From the NCBI GenBank assembly GCA_902633855.1, contig CACPHU010000002.1, positions 115,001 through 160,855 on the forward strand: a stretch of 45,855 nucleotides of DNA. The letters are read 5' to 3'. This DNA is from an uncultured OCS116 cluster bacterium (GTDB taxonomy: Bacteria > Pseudomonadota > Alphaproteobacteria > Rhizobiales > TMED25). This document shows positions 37,515 to 44,780 of the stretch, piece after piece. The position numbers and the translations under genes were made by a program. The notes below the pieces were generated by a model, which worked only from the letters and a program-made list of their open reading frames with translations, was not told the DNA's origin and made no database searches. Position 1 is the stretch's first letter. The number at the start of each line of letters is the position of its first letter.

Positions 37515-38359
37515 GGATTGTATATTTTTTTCAGTAAATTATTATGGCAGTAATTGGTATCTGAACATACAAACATTCTGCCACCCGCATTATCAATAAT
37601 AATTTCATCGAGGTATGAGTCTGTCGCTCCGCATAATTGGCATACTGCGTTCGCTTTGGTTGCTTCAAAAGGATAATCCTCAAAATCGAGACTGATAACC
37701 TTTGTATATGGTGGAATTGCATAAATACGTTGTTCGCGCCCAGCACCGAATAGCTGTATAGCTGGATTATTATTCATTTTCGGATTATCAAATTTTGGTA
37801 TTGGAGATGGTGCAGATATATAATTGTCATCAACAAGAACAGGGTAATTGTATGATGTTGAAATGTGTCCATTTTTTGATATATCTTCATAAAGCTTTAG
37901 GTGCATTATACCATACTCTTTCAGGGCATGAATTTTTCGTGTTTCAAACTCACTTGGTTCCAAAAATCGAAACGGCTCGGGTGTGGGAACCTGATATACT
38001 AATATTTGCTTCTCGACTAGTGGGATCTCCGGAATTCTGTGCCGTGTCTGGATTATTGTTGCCTTATTAGTATCTTCAGTTGTTTGAACATTCGTAACAC
38101 GTTTAAAGAAATTTCTTATGGAAACTGCATTGGTTGTATCATCTGATCCTTGGTCTATAACCTTTAGAGTATCATCCTGTTTGATGCATGATGACGTAAC
38201 TTGTATACCGCCCGTTCCCCATCCATAAGGCATTGGCATCTCCCGAGATGAAAAAGGAACTTGATAACCAGGAATAGATAGGCCTTTAAGAATTGCTCTT
38301 CTTATTGTTTTCTTTGTCTGCTCATCCAGGTACGCAAAATTATATTTTAATTCGTCCAT
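37511..38359 (-). CDS. phnJ: PhnJ, C-P lyase radical SAM catalytic subunit
   Basis: PhnJ breaks the carbon-phosphorus bond by radical chemistry using a [4Fe-4S] cluster and S-adenosylmethionine. Cysteines C240, C243, C265 and C271 form CX2CX21CX5C, the same spacing as E. coli C241, C244, C266 and C272, and Gly31 in IPGYQVPF matches the glycyl-radical site G32. MPMPYGWGTGGIQVT and FNPKM-like DNPKMNN blocks are intact. The protein is 282 residues and looks fully active. It is two bases after phnI and overlaps phnK by four. Confidence 0.97.
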   Translation of the reverse strand: MDELKYNFAYLDEQTKKTIRRAILKGLSIPGYQVPFSSREMPMPYGWGTGGIQVTSSCIKQDDTLKVIDQGSDDTTNAVSIRNFFKRVTNVQTTEDTNKATIIQTRHRIPEIPLVEKQILVYQVPTPEPFRFLEPSEFETRKIHALKEYGIMHLKLYEDISKNGHISTSYNYPVLVDDNYISAPSPIPKFDNPKMNNNPAIQLFGAGREQRIYAIPPYTKVISLDFEDYPFEATKANAVCQLCGATDSYLDEIIIDNAGGRMFVCSDTNYCHNNLLKKIYNP

Positions 38360-38361
38360 AG

Positions 38362-39429
38362 TTAGTCTTTCATCTGTTGACTTCTAATTTTTCGAACAAG
38401 TTCTAGCTCAGATTGAAAATCAACGTAATGAGGAAGTTTGATGTGCTCAACGAAACCTGTGGATTGTATGTTATCACAGTGCGATATAACAAATTCCTCA
38501 TTTTGTGTTGGTACATTCTGATAAGACTCACCTAGCTCTTTCCATCTCAGTGCCCTGTCAACCAAAGCCATCGATATTGCCTTCCTTTCACATTGACCCA
38601 TCACCAATCCATATCCCCTTGTAAATTTAGCTAGTTCTTTTTTGCTTCCAGTAAACTGATTTATTGTTTCACACTCAGTTACCTCAATTTCAGCGACCGT
38701 TATGGTGATCTCAAGTTCTGGTATCTCCACATTAACTGCAACAAGCCCGATGCGAAGCTCTCCTATAAAAGCGTGCGTTCCTCCATAACCACGTTGAGTT
38801 GAATATGCGAGGCCAAGTAGGAAACCTTCGTCAGCCCTAGATAGAGCTTGAAGACGAGCAGCTCTTGTTGTGGGATATTGAATTGAAGACCTGGTTATAT
38901 CTATAGGCTCTTCTAAAGTATCAATCTGATCCTCAATGAGCCCTTCTTTGTTTAATAGGTCTAATATTTTCGGCATATCTAGATCTTCCGCTCTATCTGT
39001 TTCCGTGTCTATGACCAGATTTTTCGGACCTTTTAACCCATCTAATAATCGATGAGTGTAATCAAAAGTTGGGCCTAAATTTTGTCCACCCGGGATATCC
39101 TTGAAGGTCGCAGATATTCTCCTTTTGCATATCATTTTTGTTGTATTGATGGGCTTACTTGTCGCGAGACGTGGAAGAGTTGTTCTGAACGCCCGAATTA
39201 AAAAAATTGCTTCAATCAAATCACCTCGAGATTGCTTTAAGGCAAGCGCAGCAAGCTCACGGTCGAATAGAGATCCCTCTGAGATTATTCGGTCCACAGA
39301 TAAAGTAAGCTGTTCCGATAATTGACTTATTTTTATTTCAGATATCTTGGTATTACCACGTCTGATTTGCGCTAGCCAATCATGGGCATTTTTTATTGCC
39401 TTTTCACCACCTTTTACAGCCACATACAT
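38362..39429 (-). CDS. phnI: PhnI, C-P lyase nucleosidase/phosphonylation subunit
   Basis: PhnI acts with PhnG, H and L to swap adenine of ATP for the phosphonate, giving ribose 1-phosphonate 5-triphosphate. Recognisable blocks are MYVAVKGGEKAIKNAHDWLA at the start, GFLLGLAYSTQRGYGGTHAFIGELR and HCDNIQSTGFVEHIKLPHYVDFQSEL near the C-terminus. Length is 355, as in E. coli (354). It is two bases after phnH and two before phnJ, so the order G-H-I-J-K-L is unbroken. Confidence 0.96.
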   Translation of the reverse strand: MYVAVKGGEKAIKNAHDWLAQIRRGNTKISEIKISQLSEQLTLSVDRIISEGSLFDRELAALALKQSRGDLIEAIFLIRAFRTTLPRLATSKPINTTKMICKRRISATFKDIPGGQNLGPTFDYTHRLLDGLKGPKNLVIDTETDRAEDLDMPKILDLLNKEGLIEDQIDTLEEPIDITRSSIQYPTTRAARLQALSRADEGFLLGLAYSTQRGYGGTHAFIGELRIGLVAVNVEIPELEITITVAEIEVTECETINQFTGSKKELAKFTRGYGLVMGQCERKAISMALVDRALRWKELGESYQNVPTQNEEFVISHCDNIQSTGFVEHIKLPHYVDFQSELELVRKIRSQQMKD

Positions 39430-39431
39430 TA

Positions 39432-39989
39432 TTATTTGATCCCTATAACTTTTGTTGTTCGGTTGATAACCATAATTTTCTGGTCATTTGTAAAATAAAA
39501 ATCAAGACCGATAGGAAATTTATTATTATTTTCATTAAACAAATCGACCTCGGGTAACTTACATTTTTTTTTAAGCTTAATTCCGGGTCCTTGTATATAT
39601 ACAGGCCTGAAATTAACGTCTGATTGATCTACAATTAAGGTTGATGATCTATCTGGGTATTCTGCTGTACCAAGCTTAAAATTATCTACTTTCTTGAGCT
39701 CAGACCACTCTCCAATTGCAAAGTCACACATATCAGAAGCTGTGATTTTTGCCCCTGTATGGAATGTAATCCATCTTATAATCTCTTCTCTGTGATGGCT
39801 TTTGGCTAGATATATAGAATTTGTATAATCACAAAGAGTAAGAATGATGCTACCAGCTGCAGGTGATATACCATTCGGTACGTCACATCTTGTCAGCTCA
39901 AAAGTGCCACCAGGGTAGGCAACAGCGTTCATCAATTGACGAAAATTATCAGCACTATCTGTTGAAAAATTTTTAAATCCGATTTGCAT
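39432..39989 (-). CDS. phnH: PhnH, C-P lyase subunit
   Basis: PhnH is a structural subunit of the C-P lyase core (PhnG2H2I2J2). The blocks FRQLMNAVAYPGGTFEL and FHTGAKITA are characteristic, and GPGIKLKK lies near the C-terminus. The ATG at 39989 begins one base after the phnG stop and gives MQIGFKNF, 185 residues, matching the family. A longer frame from 40037 overlaps phnG by 47 bases and adds a lysine-rich extension not expected in PhnH. Confidence 0.92.
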   Translation of the reverse strand: MQIGFKNFSTDSADNFRQLMNAVAYPGGTFELTRCDVPNGISPAAGSIILTLCDYTNSIYLAKSHHREEIIRWITFHTGAKITASDMCDFAIGEWSELKKVDNFKLGTAEYPDRSSTLIVDQSDVNFRPVYIQGPGIKLKKKCKLPEVDLFNENNNKFPIGLDFYFTNDQKIMVINRTTKVIGIK

Positions 39990-39990
39990 T

Positions 39991-40458
39991 TTATTTATCT
40001 GCTTTCTGATTTTTTGTTCGCTGTGTGTCAAGAGCAAAAAAATCCACTCTTGTGCTTGCCATTTGATTTTTAATCAGGTCGATTTCTACATTTTTCTTCT
40101 TCTCGAGTTTTTGTATAATATTTTCCATAACAAGATTATAATGAAATGACTGAAGATGGGCATCGCAAAGCGCGGCGATTTTTGCTTTGTCAAAGCTTCT
40201 ACCTTGAACATACCCATAGCCCATACACTCATTGAGCAGTAATACACATTTTGTTATCGTTATTTCGCCAAAATTGAACTGGCTTCCTATTCCACCAATT
40301 CTACCCCTAACCATAACACTTGCATGCTCGGGCTTTTTTATCCACTCATATTTGTCAGCAAATTTTAAATCACTATATAAGCTGGATAGTTGACCATAGT
40401 CGGACTGGGATAATATGCTTAACCACTTTTTTCTTTTTTTTAAAAATTCACTTTTCAT
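39991..40458 (-). CDS. phnG: PhnG, C-P lyase subunit
   Basis: PhnG is a small core subunit of the C-P lyase complex, partner of PhnI. The protein starts with a basic helix and has MVRGRIGGIGSQFNFGEITIT (split by the family pattern G-x-x-F-N-x-G-E) and CMGYGYVQGRSFDKA, the PhnG hallmark. Length is 155, like E. coli. It is the first gene of the leftward phnG-N run, with a candidate Pho box and a TATAAT about 60 bases upstream. It is divergent from phnM. Confidence 0.94.
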   Translation of the reverse strand: MKSEFLKKRKKWLSILSQSDYGQLSSLYSDLKFADKYEWIKKPEHASVMVRGRIGGIGSQFNFGEITITKCVLLLNECMGYGYVQGRSFDKAKIAALCDAHLQSFHYNLVMENIIQKLEKKKNVEIDLIKNQMASTRVDFFALDTQRTKNQKADK

Positions 40459-40526
40459 TGTGCATAACTTTCAACGATAAACTATCATGATCATTTTGTA
40501 ACATTTTCTAAACATCTAAATTATAT

Positions 40527-40544
40527 GTGAAGGAAATATGACAA
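40527..40544 (-). promoter_or_regulatory. Candidate Pho box upstream of phnG
   Basis: On the minus strand TTGTCAT-ATTT-CCTTCAC matches the Pho box (two CTGTCAT/C halves, four bases apart) in 6 of 7 and 5 of 7 positions. It lies 69 bases before the phnG start, and TATAAT follows after only two bases (40520-40525), closer than the usual ten. Phosphate-starvation control by PhoB is the common mode for phn operons. The match is suggestive, not proof. Confidence 0.4.
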
Positions 40545-40567
40545 ATATTAAGTTTGATTTGAATTAA
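40538..40567 (+). CDS. Nine-codon leader reading frame coupled to phnM
   Basis: A short open frame encodes MTNIKFDLN. AAGGA lies three to eight bases before its ATG, the best ribosome site in this gap, whereas phnM has none of its own. Its TAA overlaps the phnM ATG by one base (TAATG), the usual sign of translational coupling. The frame could set phnM level by re-initiation, or an in-frame change could have shortened phnM. No function is claimed for the peptide. Confidence 0.4.
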   Translation: MTNIKFDLN

Positions 40568-41757
40568 TGAAAAGTTTATCGAGTTATCAACACGAAAATA
40601 AGTGCTACCGGATAACATCAGAAAATATTTACAAAGGTGATAGCAGTCTATCGAGTGGTCATATTGTATTTGACTCGAATGGTATTCAAACAATTGACGA
40701 TGACAAATCTACCCATAATATAGAATTGAATATTGGTGATAGACTACTTTTACCCGGTATAATAGATCTCCATGGAGATTCATGGGAACGCACAATGATG
40801 CCACGTCCAAATATCTATTTTGACCCAAAGAAATCTCTCTTATCATTAGACAAAGAGCTGGCGTGTTCTGGGGTTACTACAGCTTACCTCGCTCAGGGTT
40901 ATAGCTGGGAAGGTCGAACAAGGTCACCTGAAGCTGCGGAAAATTTCCTAAAATTATTTAGTGAATATAAACACTTAATGCAAGCTGATGTTAGAGTTCA
41001 AATTAGACTCGAGACAGAACTTAAAAACAGCGCGGAAAAGATATGTCAATTAATCTCAGATCACAATATTGACTATTTAGCATTTAATAATCACATACCG
41101 CAGGCAAAACACCAAAGAGATAAAAGCCCATTAGATTTTGCAAATTGGGCTGAAAAAAGAGGAATAACCGTTGAAGAATTATCAAATATTGTGGATGCAT
41201 ACCTGGATAATGATAACAAAGAGACATCGATAAATACTGCGAAGGTTGCCGAGTTTCTAAAAAAGAGAGGTCTAACAATTGGATCTCATGACGATAAAAC
41301 AATCGATACTCGACAATATTATAGATCCCTTGGGGCTGATGTTTGCGAGTTTCCCGTTGTTAAAGAAGTTGCAGCAGATGCAAAAAACAATAACGAGACT
41401 ATAATTATGGGTGCACCTAATGTTGCTAGGGGTGGGAGCCATACAAATAACATTGCAGCCGAAGAATTGATAAGAGAAAACCTATGCGATGTACTGGTAT
41501 CTGATTACTATTTGCCCGCACTAATTCAAGCAGTTGAAGTAATCACTAAAAAAGAAATAATGCCATTTTGTGAGGCATGGAATCTTATCAGCTTAAACCC
41601 CGCGAAAGCCCTTAGGTTTTTTGACAGAGGTTTGATTAAAATAGGCAATCGTGCAGATCTTGTCATTGTCAATCCGGAGACTTTCGAAGTTGAAGCTACA
41701 ATTTCTAATGGATCTTTTACTTATTTAAGAGACTCTATAATTGCTTGCTTTCAATAA
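40567..41757 (+). CDS. phnM: PhnM, ribose 1-phosphonate 5-triphosphate diphosphatase
   Basis: PhnM removes pyrophosphate from ribose 1-phosphonate 5-triphosphate so PhnJ can act. It is an amidohydrolase-fold metal enzyme. LLLPGIIDLHGDSWERTMMPRP holds the H-x-D pair, SHDDKTIDT and MGAPNVARGGSHTNNIAAEEL are the later metal and substrate blocks, and SDYYLPALIQAV follows. The first motif is LHGDSWE, not the E. coli LHTDN, placing it in a distinct PhnM subgroup. Length is 396. It is divergent from phnG, ends 17 bases before the tRNA-Arg remnant and has no ribosome site of its own. Confidence 0.9.
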   Translation: MKSLSSYQHENKCYRITSENIYKGDSSLSSGHIVFDSNGIQTIDDDKSTHNIELNIGDRLLLPGIIDLHGDSWERTMMPRPNIYFDPKKSLLSLDKELACSGVTTAYLAQGYSWEGRTRSPEAAENFLKLFSEYKHLMQADVRVQIRLETELKNSAEKICQLISDHNIDYLAFNNHIPQAKHQRDKSPLDFANWAEKRGITVEELSNIVDAYLDNDNKETSINTAKVAEFLKKRGLTIGSHDDKTIDTRQYYRSLGADVCEFPVVKEVAADAKNNNETIIMGAPNVARGGSHTNNIAAEELIRENLCDVLVSDYYLPALIQAVEVITKKEIMPFCEAWNLISLNPAKALRFFDRGLIKIGNRADLVIVNPETFEVEATISNGSFTYLRDSIIACFQ

Positions 41758-41774
41758 AATAAATACTACCCGCT

Positions 41775-41824
41775 CCAGTTTCCTAATCTGGGGGCCATAG
41801 GTTCAGATACTGACTTCTTCATCA
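41775..41824 (+). pseudogene. Decayed 3' half of tRNA-Arg (CCT): right edge of the island
   Basis: These 50 bases match tRNA-Arg(CCT) from the anticodon stem (CCAG) to CCA in 41 positions, including the 15-base block TTCCTAATCTGGGGG. They lie in the same direction as the intact gene at 29711-29787. The D arm and 5' acceptor stem are absent, and the T stem and acceptor half carry mutations (for example ATCA for ACCA), so it cannot fold as a tRNA. This is what an island integrated at the anticodon loop leaves at its far end. It is strong evidence that 29.8-41.8 kb arrived as one unit. Confidence 0.85.
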
Positions 41825-41837
41825 CAATTGAGACAAT

Positions 41838-42077
41838 TTAAGTTTTATTTCTTTCCTCATTTTCAGCTTTCTCAATCCTTTCATTAACCTCTTTGACACC
41901 CATCTCAAAAAGCTTGTTGTATTCATCCTCGGTTCCCCTTTTTTTATGCCAGTCTCGCATAGTGAATACACCTGCAAAGTTCTTAAGTTTCCTATGCTCT
42001 TTTAGGAGGTTATAATACAAAATAGCTAGAGTTATCGCAATTATAAGAGTTACAAAAAATAGAAGGTTAATGTTCAT
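41838..42077 (-). CDS. Small membrane-anchored protein of unknown function
   Basis: A 79-residue protein with one N-terminal membrane segment (about residues 4-23, INLLFFVTLIIAITLAILYY). A charged cytoplasmic or periplasmic tail follows, rich in Lys and Glu, ending in ERIEKAENEERNKT, probably a coiled helix. I do not recognise the family. It is the last of a leftward group of small genes just outside the tRNA-Arg remnant, 25 bases after the next gene. Confidence 0.6.
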   Translation of the reverse strand: MNINLLFFVTLIIAITLAILYYNLLKEHRKLKNFAGVFTMRDWHKKRGTEDEYNKLFEMGVKEVNERIEKAENEERNKT

Positions 42078-42102
42078 AAGCGGCTACCCATACTCATATA
42101 AT

Positions 42103-42321
42103 TTATATTGGTCTCAATTCAAATATATAGAAGATTACAAAAAAATGAATGGAAACAAGAAAAAACATGAGCAGATATCGCACCAGAATTTTTAAGCTTT
42201 CGTTATTAACCCTATTCGCTGCATTTAATTCCAACCATTTCCAAACAGGCTTCATTAATAATCTTAAGTAAAAATAAGCAGCAGCTAATACGCCAATAAC
42301 AATTAAAATTCCACTTCCCAT
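42103..42321 (-). CDS. Small two-segment membrane protein of unknown function
   Basis: A 72-residue protein with two hydrophobic segments, about residues 3-20 and 48-68, separated by a basic loop (LKPVWKWLELNAANR). No family is recognised. It is in the same leftward direction as the neighbouring small genes, with 25 bases before the next start and 76 after the DUF4864 stop, so an operon is likely. Confidence 0.55.
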   Translation of the reverse strand: MGSGILIVIGVLAAAYFYLRLLMKPVWKWLELNAANRVNNESLKILVRYLLMFFLVSIHFFVIFYIFELRPI

Positions 42322-42397
42322 ATAGGAAGTTTAACAGATGGAATACTCAATGACAATGTTGGTTTTATTTACAATAATTTTTCAATTGAAGGGGTTG

Positions 42398-42811
42398 TTA
42401 AACACCCATGCTATCAGATCTATACCGCGTGACACCCGCAATTACCCATTCCCCATTGTAGTTATAGAGGGTGTATAGATAGTTATTTATTCTGTTATTA
42501 CCAGAAATGACGGTGACCATCTGGAATGCCATTTCGCCTTTAAGCTTCAGTCCTTCGAATGTATGTGACTTAGAATTCCAGATATCAGAATATCCATTTT
42601 TAACCATTTGACCGAAAATTTCAGCAGACGGATATTGTCTTTTAATCTCAGGTGAAGCATAGCTGTATGCAAGTGATAGGTTCTTCTCTTTAAATGCATT
42701 GAACTGTGATGTAATAACTTTTTCTATTTGAGGTCTAAATTCTTTTTCTGCCCCATATGAAATTGTGGTTAAAAAAAATAGAAGTATGGGTAAGTAAATA
42801 ATTTTTTTCAT
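42398..42811 (-). CDS. DUF4864 secreted protein
   Basis: A 137-residue protein with a signal peptide at residues 1-20 (ending SYGA) and the DUF4864 domain after it. The conserved features are IEKVITSQFNAFKEKNLSLAYSYASPEIK, the FGQMVKNGYSDIW segment and the C-terminal NGEWVIAGVTRYR. The fold is NTF2-like by family, and the protein should be periplasmic. Its function is not known. It lies upstream of the two small membrane-protein genes on the same strand. Confidence 0.82.
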   Translation of the reverse strand: MKKIIYLPILLFFLTTISYGAEKEFRPQIEKVITSQFNAFKEKNLSLAYSYASPEIKRQYPSAEIFGQMVKNGYSDIWNSKSHTFEGLKLKGEMAFQMVTVISGNNRINNYLYTLYNYNGEWVIAGVTRYRSDSMGV

Positions 42812-42966
42812 TTTGTGATTTTCTACAATAATTTATTATATAAACGATACTAGATCCGATATAGACCAACTCTTAATTATGAAGTGTTAGTAATATAAAA
42901 TTTTTCCCATATTTATTGGGATCTGAATGCTCTTTATAAAATTATGAATTAGTTTAGCGTGTAGAG

Positions 42967-43245
42967 TCAGTAACTATTATCTGGTCCGTGCTCAGCATTG
43001 TACAGCTCCAAATAGTAGTAATAATCTATTGGGTCTTCTGGTGGACCTAAAATATTACCTCCTCCTTTTATCCAAAAATCAACATCTTCTGATTTAAAAG
43101 GTTCATATATATACTCTTCTTCTTTAGGTAATTTTCTATCATGATCCCAAATATATAATGAACAGACTAACATTGCGATGACCAATACGCCCATTATGAT
43201 GTACTGATTTCTGGTATTCATATATTTTTGATAAAAGCCAGTCAT
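42967..43245 (-). CDS. Single-pass membrane protein, family unknown
   Basis: A 92-residue protein with one membrane segment (about residues 14-33, YIIMGVLVIAMLVCSLYIW). An acidic tail rich in Pro, Tyr and Asp follows, containing GGGNILGPPEDPIDYYYYLELY. The tail is unusual in its aromatic run. The start abuts the stop of the upstream 74-residue gene (TAA then ATG), so the two are coupled. No family is recognised. Confidence 0.55.
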   Translation of the reverse strand: MTGFYQKYMNTRNQYIIMGVLVIAMLVCSLYIWDHDRKLPKEEEYIYEPFKSEDVDFWIKGGGNILGPPEDPIDYYYYLELYNAEHGPDNSY

Positions 43246-43470
43246 TTAAAACCCTTGAGAAAGTATGAAAATTAACAGTGTGCTTAATGCAAAACTAACA
43301 ATGCCAATTTGTAGTATCTTAATTAAAATAGCCATAATTTTATGAGTTAGAGAACTATCAAAAATTTTAATTTTGAAGAATGATAGAATGAGACCGAGAA
43401 ACCACAAAAGGAGTATGGCACCCATCGAAAACACAGAAGCAATACCAGTAATTAATAAAATGGTTCCCAT
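43246..43470 (-). CDS. Small two-segment membrane protein, family unknown
   Basis: A 74-residue protein that is almost wholly hydrophobic, with segments at about 3-32 and 45-70 and a short basic loop. It is directly followed by the 92-residue single-pass gene with no gap, so they probably act together. Upstream is a 296-base intergenic stretch with hairpins. I see no family match. Confidence 0.55.
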   Translation of the reverse strand: MGTILLITGIASVFSMGAILLLWFLGLILSFFKIKIFDSSLTHKIMAILIKILQIGIVSFALSTLLIFILSQGF

Positions 43471-43766
43471 TGTGTAATTATATCAGTAGGCCTGCATCAT
43501 AGCAATGCAGGTATTTTTATAATACTAGCAATCCAAGACTGACTTGGTTTCGTATATTGAATAGTGGGTAGCGGTTTTGTTGTTTTCACCAAACACATCC
43601 CTATAATCACTACCCACACGTACTCATGATATCATCTGCCTAAATTTTATGCAATGATACACTTTACTGTGATTTTTGCGTGTACGGTTTTATTCAACGA
43701 ACTTATCTATGAACATTAAGTCTTTTTGATCTAAAAATTTTTCAAGATGAATTGGATCTCAGTGAT
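43471..43766. other. Hairpin-rich intergenic stretch
   Basis: No reading frame of useful length is present. Three inverted repeats stand out. CCTGCAT/ATGCAGG (43491-43511) has a seven-base loop and is followed on the plus strand by TATTTTTAT. CCAAG/CTTGG lies at 43533-43547. GTGGGTAG/CTACCCAC (43564-43571 and 43610-43617) encloses 38 bases. They could belong to a structured RNA, to a rightward terminator or to a decayed element. The flanking genes are leftward, so the plus-strand terminator shape does not serve them. Confidence 0.5.
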
Positions 43767-44363
43767 TTAACTCAACTTTAACCATTTAATACAATCTTCA
43801 AGCCTATCATCACCCCAAAATACTTCACCATCGTATATAAATGTTGGGCTCCCAAAGACGCCTACTTTAAACGCAGTATTAGTATTTTTCTCGTATATAG
43901 CTTCAATATCCGAGGCCTCTACTTTTTTTAGTACCCTATCTTTATTTAACTTCATCTCTTGCATTATTTCACTCAGATTAGGTTCCGTTGCTGGCTCTTT
44001 CCCCTCCTCAAACCAGCGCCTATAGGTAATTTTTACATAATCAATTCCCCAACCCTCTTTCATTCCGAGAATTGCAATCTTATTTGCCAAATCAAATTGT
44101 GTTAATGGATAGGGCGCTGGAACTTTTGGGCTGAGCCCGTAAAACTGAGCCCTTCTTTCAATGTCACGCCACATATAATCGGACTTGATCTTTTTTGATG
44201 GTGGAGTAAAGGGAATATTATCCATTTCCATCATTATTTTTCTTACACTGAATGGCTTCCAGTTGAATGCGATATTCTCATTTTTTGATATTGCATCAAT
44301 TCGACTGACAGATAGGTATGTATAAGTACTCCCAATAGAAAACCAAAAATCAATTGAATTCAT
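43767..44363 (-). CDS. DsbA-family 2-hydroxychromene-2-carboxylate isomerase-like protein
   Basis: A 198-residue thioredoxin-fold protein of the HCCA isomerase / kappa-class glutathione transferase type. The N-terminus MNSIDFWFSIGSTYTYLSVSR replaces the redox CxxC with S-x-x-S/T, typical of these glutathione-using isomerases. FDLANKIAILGMKEGW and GVFGSPTFIYDGEVFWGDDRLE are the conserved C-terminal blocks. GGAG precedes the ATG at 44363; a longer frame adds ten residues without support. In naphthalene degraders the enzyme isomerises 2-hydroxychromene-2-carboxylate, but no such pathway is visible, so the substrate is open. Confidence 0.85.
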   Translation of the reverse strand: MNSIDFWFSIGSTYTYLSVSRIDAISKNENIAFNWKPFSVRKIMMEMDNIPFTPPSKKIKSDYMWRDIERRAQFYGLSPKVPAPYPLTQFDLANKIAILGMKEGWGIDYVKITYRRWFEEGKEPATEPNLSEIMQEMKLNKDRVLKKVEASDIEAIYEKNTNTAFKVGVFGSPTFIYDGEVFWGDDRLEDCIKWLKLS

Positions 44364-44405
44364 GTAAAATCTCCAGAAAACGAAAAGGTTCAATCTTTTT
44401 AAAAT

Positions 44406-44729
44406 CTAATCTTTTGAAATATTTGTTGCACCAGTCTCGAAGCCGATGACCTGTCCATCTTTAAATGTGTAAACACCCATTACGGCTTGTTGATTACCAT
44501 CGCTAAAAGTCACAAAAGCATGCTCAATTCCAATTTCATCATTTTCGTAAATAATTCTGACTCTTTCACGGTTTATATCGTCACTCATTGCCCAGCCAAT
44601 TACATCCTGTTTGGTCAAAACTGCCCCATTAGAATGCATTGTAAATTTATAATCATCGTGTAGTAACTCATTCATAGCTGATTCATTTTTTTGATCAATT
44701 GCTTGACCTAATTTTTCTATTATTGACAT
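44406..44729 (-). CDS. SnoaL-like / NTF2-fold protein
   Basis: A 107-residue single-domain protein with the SnoaL-like NTF2 fold pattern: the N-terminal helix IIEKLGQAIDQKNESAMNELL, then HDDYKFTMHSNGAVLTKQDVI, and the beta strands AFVTFSDGNQQAVMGVYTFKDGQVIGFETG. Members bind or transform small hydrophobic molecules. It lies 42 bases upstream of the isomerase-like gene on the same strand. The ligand is unknown. Confidence 0.78.
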   Translation of the reverse strand: MSIIEKLGQAIDQKNESAMNELLHDDYKFTMHSNGAVLTKQDVIGWAMSDDINRERVRIIYENDEIGIEHAFVTFSDGNQQAVMGVYTFKDGQVIGFETGATNISKD

Positions 44730-44780
44730 ATTGTTTCCTTATTATTTTGTTTAATTAAAATTATATCGCATATTATTACT

